Origin: Thoreauomyces humboldtii
Lineage: Eukaryota > Chytridiomycota > Chytridiomycetes > Spizellomycetales > Powellomycetaceae
Assembly (NCBI GenBank): GCA_027596035.1
Contig: JADGJA010000001.1
Coordinates: 1 to 64,000 of the forward strand
DNA: 64,000 nt
Reading direction: 5' to 3'
The notes below the pieces were generated by a model that saw only the letters and a list, made by a program, of their open reading frames with translations, was not told the DNA's origin and made no database searches. Positions 54,122 through 64,000 of this stretch are shown piece after piece. A program made the translations under genes and the position numbers. Each line of letters begins with the position of its first letter. Position 1 is the first letter of the stretch.

Positions 54122-56570
54122 TCATATGATTCCCACAGTTCGGTGATCTATAAAGAGGCTTCGTAAACTGCCAAGAAAGCTACGATCAGAGTCGTCGACC
54201 GGCGAACTGTATCTTACCTCCCGTTGAGATTGTATGAATGTATTAAGAAACTCCTTTGTCGATTTTGAAAAATCGTTGTTCATGGCCGCGTCAAAACGAT
54301 CCAGCTCTAACCGCAAATTGGCAGAAACAGCCTTGAAGGCTTTTGCCGCAAGAAGGGATTGAAGGTCGGCCTGTGGGGGGACACATGAGCTAAAACACAC
54401 GAGGTTCATAAAACACCGCGTAACACCGGATTACCTCATCAATTTCCGTGATAGTAGCAGCAATCTTATCAGAGCGGGTGGTAGAAGCGGTGTGTAGCTT
54501 TTCTAACACATCCCGCTTCTTTTGTAAGGCAGCAACACATGTTTGCCAGGTTTGGTAGGACCTGGCTCTCGACTGGAACGCAAGCTAAAAGATCCGGAAG
54601 AGTGAGTTAAGGAGTCAGCTCCTCCAAGCGGCGATCTTCCTGCCTTACGTTGACAGAGTTCACAACCCGAACATAGTATTGCGTATTCGAGTCCAGAGAT
54701 ATAATGTCATGTTTTGCCTGTTTGATGGATTTAGACTCTGCCGAGAGCGGATATGAATTCTACGTTCCTCACCTGTCGCTCCTGAATGTCAGTTATCCGC
54801 CTTTGTATGTCCGCAAGCTGGGTCAGCTTCTTTGATGGCGGTTTTGTGAGATCTATATTTGCCAGATGTTGCAAACTGGTAGCGATCTCATGAGTAGCCA
54901 AGCTCAGATCTTCGAAAGGAAAGGATGTTGAGATAATCAAGGAACATAGTGGCCCTAGCGCCGAGAAAGAAGCTCACCAGCTTGAAAGCGCTGCCAGTCT
55001 TCGAGAGCTCGTGACAAGGCTCTGAGCTGGGGTTCGAATGTCTCTATGCGTAAACGGCGCGCTTCAAGATCCTGATAAAAGATGAGTTTTTTTTCTGCTA
55101 GAAGTCTGAGGATTCGAATAGTGGACTTACAGGATCGCCGTCGATATTTTTGGTAGGCGCCGAGGAAGGCGCGCTGGAACCGCCAAACACTCCGAATAAC
55201 CCCTTTGCTTCCTGCTTTTTCCTCTGGAATATGCCATGCGTTAATTCGCGTGGCTTGCCAGTGAAATCATGAAATAAGTCCACGTACATCCGCAAGAAAG
55301 GTTTCCGATTCCAAAAACGCGCGAAGGTCGTCATCCCCTTGCAATGACGGGTGTGTCACCACTTTCCGTAGAAACGACTCAAGACCCACTCGTCGGCTTT
55401 CCACAAAGTCTTCTTGAAATCGACCAAGGGTCTGTTTCTCAGGCACTGAGTTCAGATTATCAGACTCGGGTTCATGAGGAAAAGCGCGACAGCAATTGAC
55501 TGACCAGGTGGAACGATTATGCCGGGATGTTGAGCCACTAGCTTGTCAAACAGCCAGAGAAAGTCGTTAAATCTTCGATTTACGGCGACATCCGGGCTTC
55601 GAAACGCAGGCGAGTCCGTCTAAGTTGACAAGTCAGCCCCGATCCGGGGGTACGCTATCCATGATTTTCTTATCATACCTGAGTCTTCACCCTGTAGACA
55701 ACGTACGCACCCATTGCTTGGCTGACCTTCATGGGATCCGTCACTTCACATTGGAAGAAGTGGAGGGGAAGGTCCGGGAGGGATACTGCTTGCTGTTGCC
55801 GGATTTCAGATTACCTTCTCAACCGGAAGAAACGCCCCTTTCCAGCTTCTCACCGGCATCGGCACGTCTGCCTTCTCGCGTTCAGTCGAAAACCCATATG
55901 GTTCTGATCTCCGTCCGTACGCGCCATCGGAACCGGCCTCCTCAGTTGACAAGTTACTCTGTCCGAGGGTGCTAGTGAGAGGATCGTATATGGCGCGACT
56001 GGATGTTGCGCGCGCAAGGGGATTTCGCGGAGCTGGAGTTACTTCTCCCGGATCCTCGTCATCGGATGGAGAGCCGACTGACGGCGGATGGGGCATCATG
56101 GACGCGTTGTCCGCAGCTGCAGGCGAGGGCCCCTTATTAGTGAAGTCGGCAGTCACAAAGTCGAGTTCGTTCGCGAAAGCGGACGGTTCTGGCTCAAGAA
56201 CGCTGATGGTAAGAGGGGGTGGTGGAGAAGGTGTCGGTGACGGAGCGGAAGGTGGGGACGAGGCAAAGGCGTTGTTGAAGTGGTAAGGTTCATCGCCCAA
56301 GGGATGCGGTTCCAAGGGAGTATGTACTACAGGAGGAGGCTTGGGTTTGGGTTCCTTCCGAGCAGCGGGGGGTGGCCTTGGTACTGGCGTATGTACTATT
56401 GGTGGGAGATCGTCTGGGTCCAAGACATTGCTCGACGCAGGAACACTCGGCGACGCTTCAACTTCCTGAAGCACCCCTACCTCGGGGTCTTTTTCTATCA
56501 CCCCACTGGGAGGAGAGCCCGGTTCGTCTGCCCATGCGTTGAAAGACGAAAGTGGGTCGTCAAGATCCAT
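54122..56570 (-). CDS. VPS5: sorting nexin SNX1/VPS5, retromer subunit
   Basis: Ten exons on the minus strand: 55854-56570, 55679-55792, 55505-55619, 55288-55445, 55131-55223, 54978-55071, 54773-54909, 54649-54717, 54435-54584, 54122-54370; about 631 aa. The Pro/Asp-rich N-terminal 230 residues start MDLDDPLSSFNAW. The PX domain follows (VTDPMKVSQAMGAYVVYRVK, RRFNDFLWLFDKL, GIIVPPVPEKQTLGRFQ, HPSLQGDDDLRAFLES). The rest is a BAR domain (DLSLATHEIATSLQHLANID, WQTCVAALQKKRDVLEKL). It should bind PI3P on endosomes, bend membrane and work with Vps17 or SNX5/6 in retromer recycling. The end of the last exon is uncertain: a GTAAGA donor near 54219 could lead to a short alternative terminus. Confidence 0.93.
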
Positions 56571-57890
56571 CTTGTCTATTCCGCTTTTGATTCGAAGGAA
56601 TGGCAAAGGCTTCCGAACGTTCGCGCAGCTTCCCACCAAAATGACTAGGTTGCCGCTAGGCACCGCCACGGCGCCACCCGAACTCCCGGTAAAAGCAGTA
56701 CCGTAGCACAAGTGGTGCTGTACCCACCCCTCTTTTTCCTCGACTCGGGTTGAGGGGGGTCTGTCGACTTTCAGAACGCGTCACAGTGCGTCCTGCAACG
56801 GTTTCAACCTTTCCTCCCGAAGATCTTCTCCAGCATCCCCATGGCACGCATTAGCCCTCCGCGCGTTCGCAAGGGAGCAACCAAAGTGCGGCGGAAAACG
56901 CCGTTATACTATAGGAGACAAGCTTGCTATATTGGACAAAATGCAACAAGAGCCTCTACGTTCCACCCGGTCCTTTGCTCGGGAGTTTGCTCCTCGACAC
57001 TAGCTCTTTGATGATGTGTAAGCTCGATGTAGATGCGTGGTCCCTGGGAGATTCAAAAGTCTGTCAGAAGCGTCTCAAAAAAGCGAAGTTAGAAACGGGC
57101 ATAACTCACCCAATATCTGACCAATCGGGCTGATCCAAGCGTCGTTGGACTCCTCGACACTAGCTCTTTGATGATGTGTAAGTTCTATGTAGATGCGTTG
57201 TCTGCAGTGTGTCGAAAGCGCCCCCAAAACCAGAAACACTCAAACTGCGATTTCTCAGGCACCTGTGATTCGATTCCGCTCATCTTCACACGCAACACTC
57301 CTCGAGCTGAGCTCGTCGTGTGGGTACAAGGACGACATTCTGACCGCCCTATGGGGAGAAGCGTCACATGTGGAATGTGCCCAAAAAGCGGAATTCCCTT
57401 ACCAGTTTAATGATGGAGCTCCCCGCCGGCATGATTGCTCCCTTGAGTATAGGACAAAGCATGGAGAACAGGAGAATTGTTGCAAAGAACAGACTGACAG
57501 AAATTTCCGCTCTAAAAATGTGAGCAGACGCCGGATCCTATCAAGCATCTTATCCGGCAAACGTCTTATCCGATGCTCCCGTAGCGGCTGTCGCTCCTGT
57601 GGGGTCCTGCAAGCTTTCATACAGTCATGTCATGCACATATCAGAGTGATGCAGGAGCCAAGCAGTGATCGTCGTGGGTGCCACTGCGAGAGAACCCGAA
57701 GTTTGGTTTGCTTTTTTTCAAAGTCCGATTGGCCGCCGCCGGGGTCGGGTAGCGAGGGTGACTCGAACGGCGAGGCGCGCGCGTTCACTTTTCGGCCTCT
57801 CCCCTCTCCCCAGGCTTTCCTCACTTCGTCTTACTCACATTCTCGGCGACGCCTCTTCCTCCCCTCTTTTAGCCCATTGTTTGGGCGTTG
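56571..57890. other. intergenic region with a direct repeat
   Basis: 1.3 kb divergent region between VPS5 (minus) and the SEL1-MYND gene (plus). Contains a 48-bp direct repeat and GAAA/TCAAA-rich sequence. An open plus-strand frame at 57193-57891 has no protein-like features I trust. Confidence 0.5.
56990..57197 (+). repeat. 48-bp direct repeat, copies 160 bp apart
   Basis: CTCCTCGACACTAGCTCTTT and the following GATGATGTGTAAG...ATGTAGATGCGT occur at 56990-57037 and 57150-57197, with two or three mismatches. Sequence after each copy diverges, though both reach a C(T/A)GTC...GAAGCG or GAAAGCG stretch. Confidence 0.8.
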
Positions 57891-60800
57891 ATGGGTAGAC
57901 CGGGAATGGTGCGCAGGAGGCCGACTGGCCCACGTCCTAAACCGGTCGCGGCTACTTCTGGGGCGCCCCAAGCAGCACCTGCCCCTGTACATAAGCCCAC
58001 AACTTCTCCTCTCGAAGCGGATCAGTCTATTCAGGAGCATACCCAGTCCTTGTCGCAACAGCAGCGATCGTCGCGACCGTCAGTTGTCAAACCATCCAAG
58101 TCCGACCAACTGCCTCCTTCTGCAGAGCCCCATCCCGCAGCTCCCTCCGCTGTCTCTTCCATTTCGCCATACATCCGACCTCTTCTGGTACACCTCGCCT
58201 ACCACGCTGACTGGGCCGGCGATGCTTCTGAGCTTGGGCATCTTGCTCTGGTCGATGCGAAGGAAAATGTGCCAGCCGCGTGGGTCGTGTACCCGGCGCT
58301 TGTGGCATCGGGAGTCGTTGCGGAGGAGACAAAAGGGGATGCCATGATGTATCTTGCCAAGGCTGCTTCGTCAGGTGCGTATGAAGGAAACACCGAAACA
58401 ATGGGCAAAGATGCCATACGGATTTTTGAATGGAGTTGGGACGCTTCCCACGTGTTCCGAACGGCGGAGTTACTCAATACTGGGCTACCCCGTTATCTCC
58501 CCTTCAGACGAACCAAAACCTCCGGCCACGCGATCATCTGAAACCCAAGCTGTCCCGATACTCAAGACGCCGCAAACCTCTGGCCAACGGATCGCGGCAG
58601 CCGCAAACTCGATGCTCGGCGATTGGTACCGCCGGGGCGTTATGTGTCCTGCCAACTTCAGCATGTCTTTTCGCCATTTGCAACGCGGAGCAGAGATGGG
58701 CGACACGGGCGCACTCGGAGCGTTGGCCCAGATGTACGAACTCGGTGCGGGTACGCCGAGGGATGATGTTTTGGCGTTTGCGTACTACTCGAGGAGTGCG
58801 GGCTCTATGTGTCTAAAGAGCTTGTTCAAGGCTGGACTATGTCTGGAGAAGGGCAAAGGTGAGTGGCATGTCATGTCATGACCAGCTGCTTTTCTTTCGC
58901 TGATAGAAAAGCGCATCGCTGCAGGTACCCCAATGAATGTTGCGAAGGCCCGTATATTTTACCGTACTGCGGCGGCACGAGGCCACTTTGCCTCGGCCGT
59001 TCGGCTAGCGACCTTGATGATTGATCCAGGCTGCGAAACATACGAGAACTTGACCACTGCTGCCACGTCAGTTGGCACTCCGCGGGCAATGCACGACTGC
59101 GCCCTCGCCCATTCGTCAACAAAACAAGGGGCAGTACCGGACTTTATCCAGATGCGGAGGTGGTTGTTAAAAGCTGCTCTGAAAGGGCACGCAAGGTCAC
59201 AGTGGTTGCTCGGGAAAGTGCATCAAGATCCTCGCCTGAAGGATGGACCTCTGCCTGACGATTTGGTACAACTTGACACCGCCTCGACTACCCCGAACAT
59301 CGCGACACCAGAGCAGCGTGCTTTCTACTGGTTTCATCGTGCGGCGTTGCAGGGTTATCAGCCGGCTCAGCTAGCTGTTTGCGAGGCATATCGCACGGGA
59401 GGGCCAGGGGTCGAAAAGAATGCGCATCTCGCCGAAATTTGGCATCAAGCCGCAACTCGCTGCGGCTGTCAAAAGATTCGCAGCGAATTAAAAGACTTTG
59501 CATGTGTCACGAGCCATAGCTTGACGGAAGCCAATGGACCTACCTGGAACACTGTGCACACGTCCGAAAATATTGTTGAATTTTACAAGCAAAACAAGCC
59601 TGAACTTCCCGACTTTCGACAACCGCTGGAGCATCACTCCTCCCTGTCGCATCACTTTGTGGACCTCGATGCGGAAGGGTTCAAGGACATGCCCCATTTG
59701 CTGAGCATCCTCGAACGTCTACCATCTCCACCCTGCACTCAGTCTCGTCCAGCTACCCTGGCCCAGCTTGATCAGTACCGCGAAACACATCCAACAGCTA
59801 CCGCACAATTGACGACCGTCAAGCTTACGTTTCTCCGGGCCGAACGATTGGCTATAGGTCAGCAAAATCTTGCAGCCGTCGAAGCGTACGCAGCTGCGTT
59901 CCGTTCTTTTTCGGGTCTCTTTGATCTTGAAGATCGGCGGGCCGTACTTCTAGCCTCCATTGCCGCTACGTACGTCCTGGCGACGGATTCAAAGAACGCG
60001 AACGCTCTTCTCGTGGACTGCTTTCTCAACATGCTTCATCGCCCGATTGAGCTCGGAATCGTCGCTTGCACGCGTGTCATCAGCGTTGATCCCAAAGACC
60101 CCGCTGCCTACGTTTTGAGGGCTGCGTACAAGGTTCGGTTAATGAGGTTTGAGGAAGCGCTCGGAGATTACCGAATAGCTGTTCGGCTTGAACAGGAGAA
60201 GATCAAGGCCGCTGCCGCTACTCCACCGCTCGATGAGTCTGCTTCCGGCGGTGGTCGAATGTCCAAGGAAGATGCGAGCTATGCTTTTTCACCCGTAGGG
60301 GACGATCGCCTTCATCCGAAAAAACAGCAGTCAACACAACCTCCGAGCGACCAGAAGATCCGAATTGTGCCCACGCTCACCCTTGCCGAAACATTTTATC
60401 AGATAGGAGTGTGTCACAGCAACATGGATGGAAAAGAACATCGCGTTGCGAGCATCAAAAACATGATGTATTATCTTCAGATGGTTGGCGTCACAGCAAA
60501 GGTGAGGGTGTTTGTCTCTGGGATTGAATGACATACCGTTGCTAACCTCAGTTGGGTTGGAATTTCTAGCGCGTTCCAGATGCACATTACACAATCGCAG
60601 GAAACTGTCTTGCACTTGACAACGTCCGTAAGCTCGTCTTACACTTCTCGAAAGGACTTGAGGCCGAAACCATCCGCCCTCACTTCCTTCCACCAAGTAG
60701 GTTGAGGTATAAATATACACTCGTTTTCAGCGCAGCGTCTCATCTCCCTTTTCTTTTGTCAGTCGTGAACCAAGATCTGAAGACTCGTTTGACACTAGAA

Positions 60801-61284
60801 GTCAAGTATGCAATCGTGACGCAACGGACACATGTCCGAACAACGCCTTGGGCGCAGTTACCCGCCCGCATCCTCCAGATGGTGGAAGGCGACGTACCCG
60901 TTCCCATCAAAGGCCCCGTCACATCTGGTCCCGTCGATTCGCGCATTCGCCCTACCAACACAGCATCAGCGGCCGCTGCCCCATCCGCTACGATTGTTGT
61001 GCCCGGCAACGTGGTTGCTCCCGGGAGCGTTGCCCGAGAGTGTCTTGCATGTGGAAGCGCGGCAAAGACCAGGGCGTGCGCCGGATGTAGAACGGCTAGG
61101 TATTGCAGCACGAACTGTCAGGTGAGAGAACTTTGTTCCTTCGCCTAAGGGGCTCCCGGTAGAACACGGAATCGCTCACCTCTGGTTGCTGGAGATCGCG
61201 CACTGGATTCGCGGTCACAAGGAAGACTGTGCCACGTCCCCTACTGCTGTAGCCGTCGCTATCTCCAAAACCATTCCCGCTTGA
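57891..61284 (+). CDS. SEL1/TPR-repeat protein with C-terminal MYND zinc finger
   Basis: Six exons: 57891-58374, 58508-58858, 58925-60501, 60570-60696, 60763-61121, 61195-61284; 995 aa. A Pro/Ser/Gln-rich N-terminus is followed by SEL1-like repeats (SMLGDWYRRGVMCPANFSMS, ALGALAQMYELGAGTPRDD, LCLEKGKGTPMNVAKARIFY). TPR-like helices then include PAAYVLRAAYKVRLMRFEEA. The C-terminus is a MYND finger (CLACGSAAKTRACAGCRTAR, YCSTNCQ, then HWIRGHKEDC) whose last ligands come from the short final exon. MYND fingers bind proline-rich peptides; SEL1/TPR arrays bind proteins, so this is probably an adaptor. Partners are unknown. The first intron (133 nt) is longer than usual here and its donor is less certain. 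Confidence 0.87.
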
Positions 61285-61877
61285 CAAACGCCGTTGGGCA
61301 ACGTTGCCCACGTTGTGAACAATTTTCTCGAAAGCCCACACTTTGCTTCTTTTTTGGTTAGAGTACTGTAATTTCCACTCCGAGGACTCTGAAGAACTCG
61401 TCAAGAGACATCGTTTTCCAAATTTAGACTAAAATCGATGTCTTTTTGGAGCGATCGTGGAAGCTTGGGCGATTGAAATCAGCAGCCAGACACCTGATAA
61501 CTTCGCCACCCGCCGGCCACCGCGGGCGTACTGAGCCCGTTGGATGGTCAAGAGACACTCTTGTGATGGTCAAGAGTGTCTCAACAGCATGTAATAATGT
61601 AATAATGTTACAGAACGTGGAACATCCCAGTTGCGAACGCCATGGGATCTTGCGCTGCACCACAATAGGCGTGGAACATCATTGACATTCTTCTGTCCCA
61701 TGGTGGTGGTAAATGTATCCGGCAGCGGCAACGGCGGCTTTGAGCGTGGGAAAACGCGCCGCCCACACGTCGATCGCAGATCCCTGATTGTGGGAAAGCT
61801 TTCAGGAATTCATAAAACGCAGTGCCTTTCTGTCTGGTCCCTCTGCGTTCTCAACTCACCAGATAAGGAAACCCGGC
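61285..61877. other. intergenic region
   Basis: 593 bp between the SEL1-MYND gene and the terminal orphan gene. It includes short direct repeats (GGTCAAGAGACACTCTTGTGAT with GGTCAAGAGTGTC at about 61545-61580, and GTAATAATGTAATAATGT near 61591). No gene supported. Confidence 0.45.
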
Positions 61878-64000
61878 ATGTCTGAGCAGAGCCTCCAAGA
61901 TGCGCTGGCTTGGATCAAGACCATCCTGGACAATACGCGAAACCCGGGTATGTTTCAAGCAGGCTGATCTCCGCCAGGATACCGACTAAAGCTGGCACTA
62001 TTCAGTTCAATTCAGTGAAGTTCAACACACCTATGCTGATAAATACCGTTTGGCCGCCTTTCTGACCAATGCTGCTCTCAACGCCCGACTGACATGCCTC
62101 GATCTGCTGGGCTGGAACGATTCTGCCCGTGCGCTGACCACTGAGTGGACCGCCACCCCGCCCGAAAAACGACGGTCTGTCGTTCTGCGTTTTGAATCGG
62201 ATCAGGGCTGCGAGTTCCTTCGGACAGTGGAACATACACAGGAATCAGCTGTTAAGGAGCTGACAGTGGAAGTTCGTTCCTTTTTCAAATCTCGGTCCAA
62301 CCGAAACCTCGCAGCGGAGGACGGCGACAGCACGGCTTCCGAATTGAGTAGCCAACAGAAGACGGTGACACGCATCAAAGAGTTCGTCTTTAAGGTCCAA
62401 GTCCGCTATCAGCTGTCGGTCTCCTTCGGATTCGTCGATCGCGATGACGCCGAAACGACTGTGATACTGACGAGCGCCGAGCGCACCACCGAAATGATTT
62501 CTGCCACGATGGAGTCCCCTCCGATTCCGCTTGCTACCGTCAACAATCCGGCCTCCCTTGATATCAGCTTTATCCTGAAAAATCTTCGTACGAATGATCC
62601 TGAAGAGAAGTTCCGCTTCTGCATTGATCGTTCAAGACCAGATTGCGCGACTCCTCGTCGCAATAGGGACATCGACGAGGCTGTCGCATATTTCCTGAAG
62701 GCAAACGAGTGGGCTGGCGTTGTCCACCACACGATTATATCGAGGTGGAAGGAGCAGCTGACTGACGACCAAATCGACATCGATCTTCTCACATCGAGAG
62801 GAGGATTTATTCCGATCGTTCCTCTCTTCGAGAAGCGGCCTGGGAGCGACAGCGTTCTCTTGTCTCCAGGAGATCTCGCCCGCTTTCTGCAGGAGCAAAA
62901 GCGGAGCTTGGCTGAACGTTTCGACTTCGTGGAAAAGACGATGCCACCTGGCAAACTCTTGACAGTTGCCGAGGCGAAGCTATTGATCGTTCTCCAGCAC
63001 AAGTGCTCTCTTGCGCGAACTTATATCAGATCAATTAACGATATTGAGGACACGCTTCAACAGCAACTGATCGCGGCCATCGGACGTCACGTCACTCCCC
63101 GTGATTTCACTCAGTTAGCACGGTCGCAGGGTCAGAAGCTTTTCAAAAAGCAATACGCGCCAACCCCTTTCAGCTTCGCCGTGCAAAGACTCGGTCATTC
63201 TCCCGAGGGGGCCTTTAGCATCGAATTCCAGCATGAGGCTATGCTCGGCAAACCGAAGGGGGCGATCATGAGCAGCGCGGATCGCGTAGTGGACTCCTTC
63301 TCCAGGACTTTCACCGATTCGGAGAGTACAGTCATGTATGTGCCCATAAGCGATTCGACAACACGTGTTCCGTTTATGGGCAAAAGAACCGTGCATGCTT
63401 GTCTTTTTCATCAATTCAGCGATTCTGGTCCACTGACCTTGGCACTGAAGGCACGAGCCAGGCAGTTTAGCTCCTTCATCCTAATGGCTGGAAGAATCTC
63501 GTCGTCCTCGGATTTCGAGCCACTTGCTGCGATGATTGTCAGGAACAAGGACGAGGTTGAAATTCCCCTCGAACTTGAGCAAATTCCCACTGCCAAGGAG
63601 TTCGCAGACGCTATCGAGTCGCTGTCGCCAGAACAACAATCATTTGCTCGATCGTTCCGCGCCTTGCAGTTGCAAGCCACACTCTTTGCGGTCTGCATCG
63701 TCGAGATCAAACCCCAGATGGAGATACTGCTCAACTTGCCACCAGACTCCCTCACAAAAGAGATTAAGCTATCGCAGGATCTGGAACAGCTTTTTATTCA
63801 GTATCAAATTCCTAGCGATTTGCTGCGGTTCGACGAGAATGCCATAGACGAACCCAGAATCGCACCCAGAATCGCAGCCGTGAAGCAATCCGCTGCGGAC
63901 ATTTTCTCCATGATCAAGACGGCAGAGAAGGTGGAGCTCGAAGGTGCCAACGCACGCGCTCAGCATGCAGTCCTCGACAGCGTTGCAAACCAACCGTTGG
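61878..64000 (+). CDS. large orphan protein, 5' part (runs off the window)
   Basis: Exon 1 is 61878-61947 (MSEQSLQDALAWIKTILDN). The acceptor at 62005 joins in phase to an exon open from 62006 to the window edge, giving at least 688 aa with no stop. There is no membrane helix. The early part is helical (LAAFLTNAALNARLTCLDLL), the middle mixed, and the late part contains SLSPEQQSFARSFRALQLQA, LFAVCIVEIKPQMEILLNLP and LTKEIKLSQDLEQLFIQYQI, then PSDLLRF. I have an impression that this last block recurs in large proteins of algae, oomycetes and other protists, without a known function; that is memory, not a search. The gene continues beyond 64000, and no catalytic motif is visible so far. Confidence 0.8.

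Noticed and set aside
55680..55860. Apparent frameshift in VPS5 between the N-terminal region and the PX domain
   Set aside because: Resolved by a normal intron: donor GTGAGA at 55853 and acceptor GGCAACAG ending at 55793 join the frames in phase.
57193..57891. 232-codon plus-strand frame before the SEL1-MYND gene
   Set aside because: Cys/Arg/Ser-rich random-looking translation that overlaps a direct repeat; no conserved block.
58374..58508. Apparent frameshift in the SEL1-MYND gene near 58490
   Set aside because: A 133-nt intron from 58375 (GTGCGT) to 58507 (CCCCTTCAG) restores the frame, so a break is not needed.
1..64000. CRISPR arrays, prokaryotic operons, rRNA or tRNA genes
   Set aside because: No regularly spaced short repeats with unique spacers, no Shine-Dalgarno-led gene strings, and no cloverleaf or rRNA core sequences noticed; the intron-rich eukaryotic genes argue against prokaryotic systems.

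Overview
The window looks like nuclear DNA of a zoosporic (flagellated) fungus, most likely a chytrid-grade lineage; that placement is an inference. The genes are split by many short spliceosomal introns (mostly 50-85 nt, GT-AG, with at least two probable GC-AG), coding density is moderate, and there are no operons. A chitin-synthase-activator homologue (SKT5/CHS4 type) argues for a fungus. A kinesin-9 (KIF9 type) and an LRRCC1-like centriolar protein argue for a centriole and flagellum. A MYSM1-like Myb-SWIRM-MPN protein, rarely reported in Dikarya, fits an early-diverging fungus. Exon models were joined by hand, checking that splice phase and family sequence continue across each junction.

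Layout. 0.1-10.2 kb: a membrane-anchored bacterial-type solute-binding protein fused to a cytoplasmic SH3 domain (+), a short-chain dehydrogenase (-) followed by a decayed tract that holds a relic of a second SDR copy, a type II membrane glycosyltransferase-like protein (-), and a polytopic protein made of two similar membrane halves (+). 10.3-13.7 kb: a head-to-head proteasome pair, 20S alpha subunit PSMA4/PRE9 (-) and 19S subunit RPN3/PSMD3 (+), followed by a relic of the RPN3 3' end. 15.0-20.0 kb: an HExxH-containing orphan and the MYSM1-like histone deubiquitinase candidate. 20.2-31.5 kb: mitochondrial lipoate-protein ligase (-), a two-pass membrane protein with a PPPY tail (+), a large PPR protein (-) divergent from RAD16 (+), and a DUF5672-like type II membrane protein (-).

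32-36 kb: a poorly resolved ORF gene (-) and a 2-kb gene-poor tract with 109-bp tandem repeats behind a TATA box. 36-44 kb: an RTT103/RPRD-like CID protein (-), a half-length nucleotide-sugar transporter (-), a MUS81-type nuclease without the usual N-terminal half (-), and the LRRCC1-like protein (+). 44.5-50 kb is decayed: two orphan ORF genes (one disrupted), a 5'-truncated Ty1/copia remnant, and an SKT5-like SEL1 gene with reading-frame breaks. 50.8-61.3 kb: kinesin-9 (+), retromer sorting nexin SNX1/VPS5 (-), and a SEL1/TPR-MYND protein (+). 61.9 kb to the edge: the 5' part of a large orphan protein that runs out of the window.

Functional themes are proteasome and ubiquitin (PSMA4, RPN3, MYSM1-like, RAD16 RING), DNA repair (RAD16, MUS81), mitochondrial gene expression and lipoylation (PPR, lipoate ligase), and flagellum/centriole (KIF9, LRRCC1). 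No tRNA, rRNA or CRISPR array was seen.
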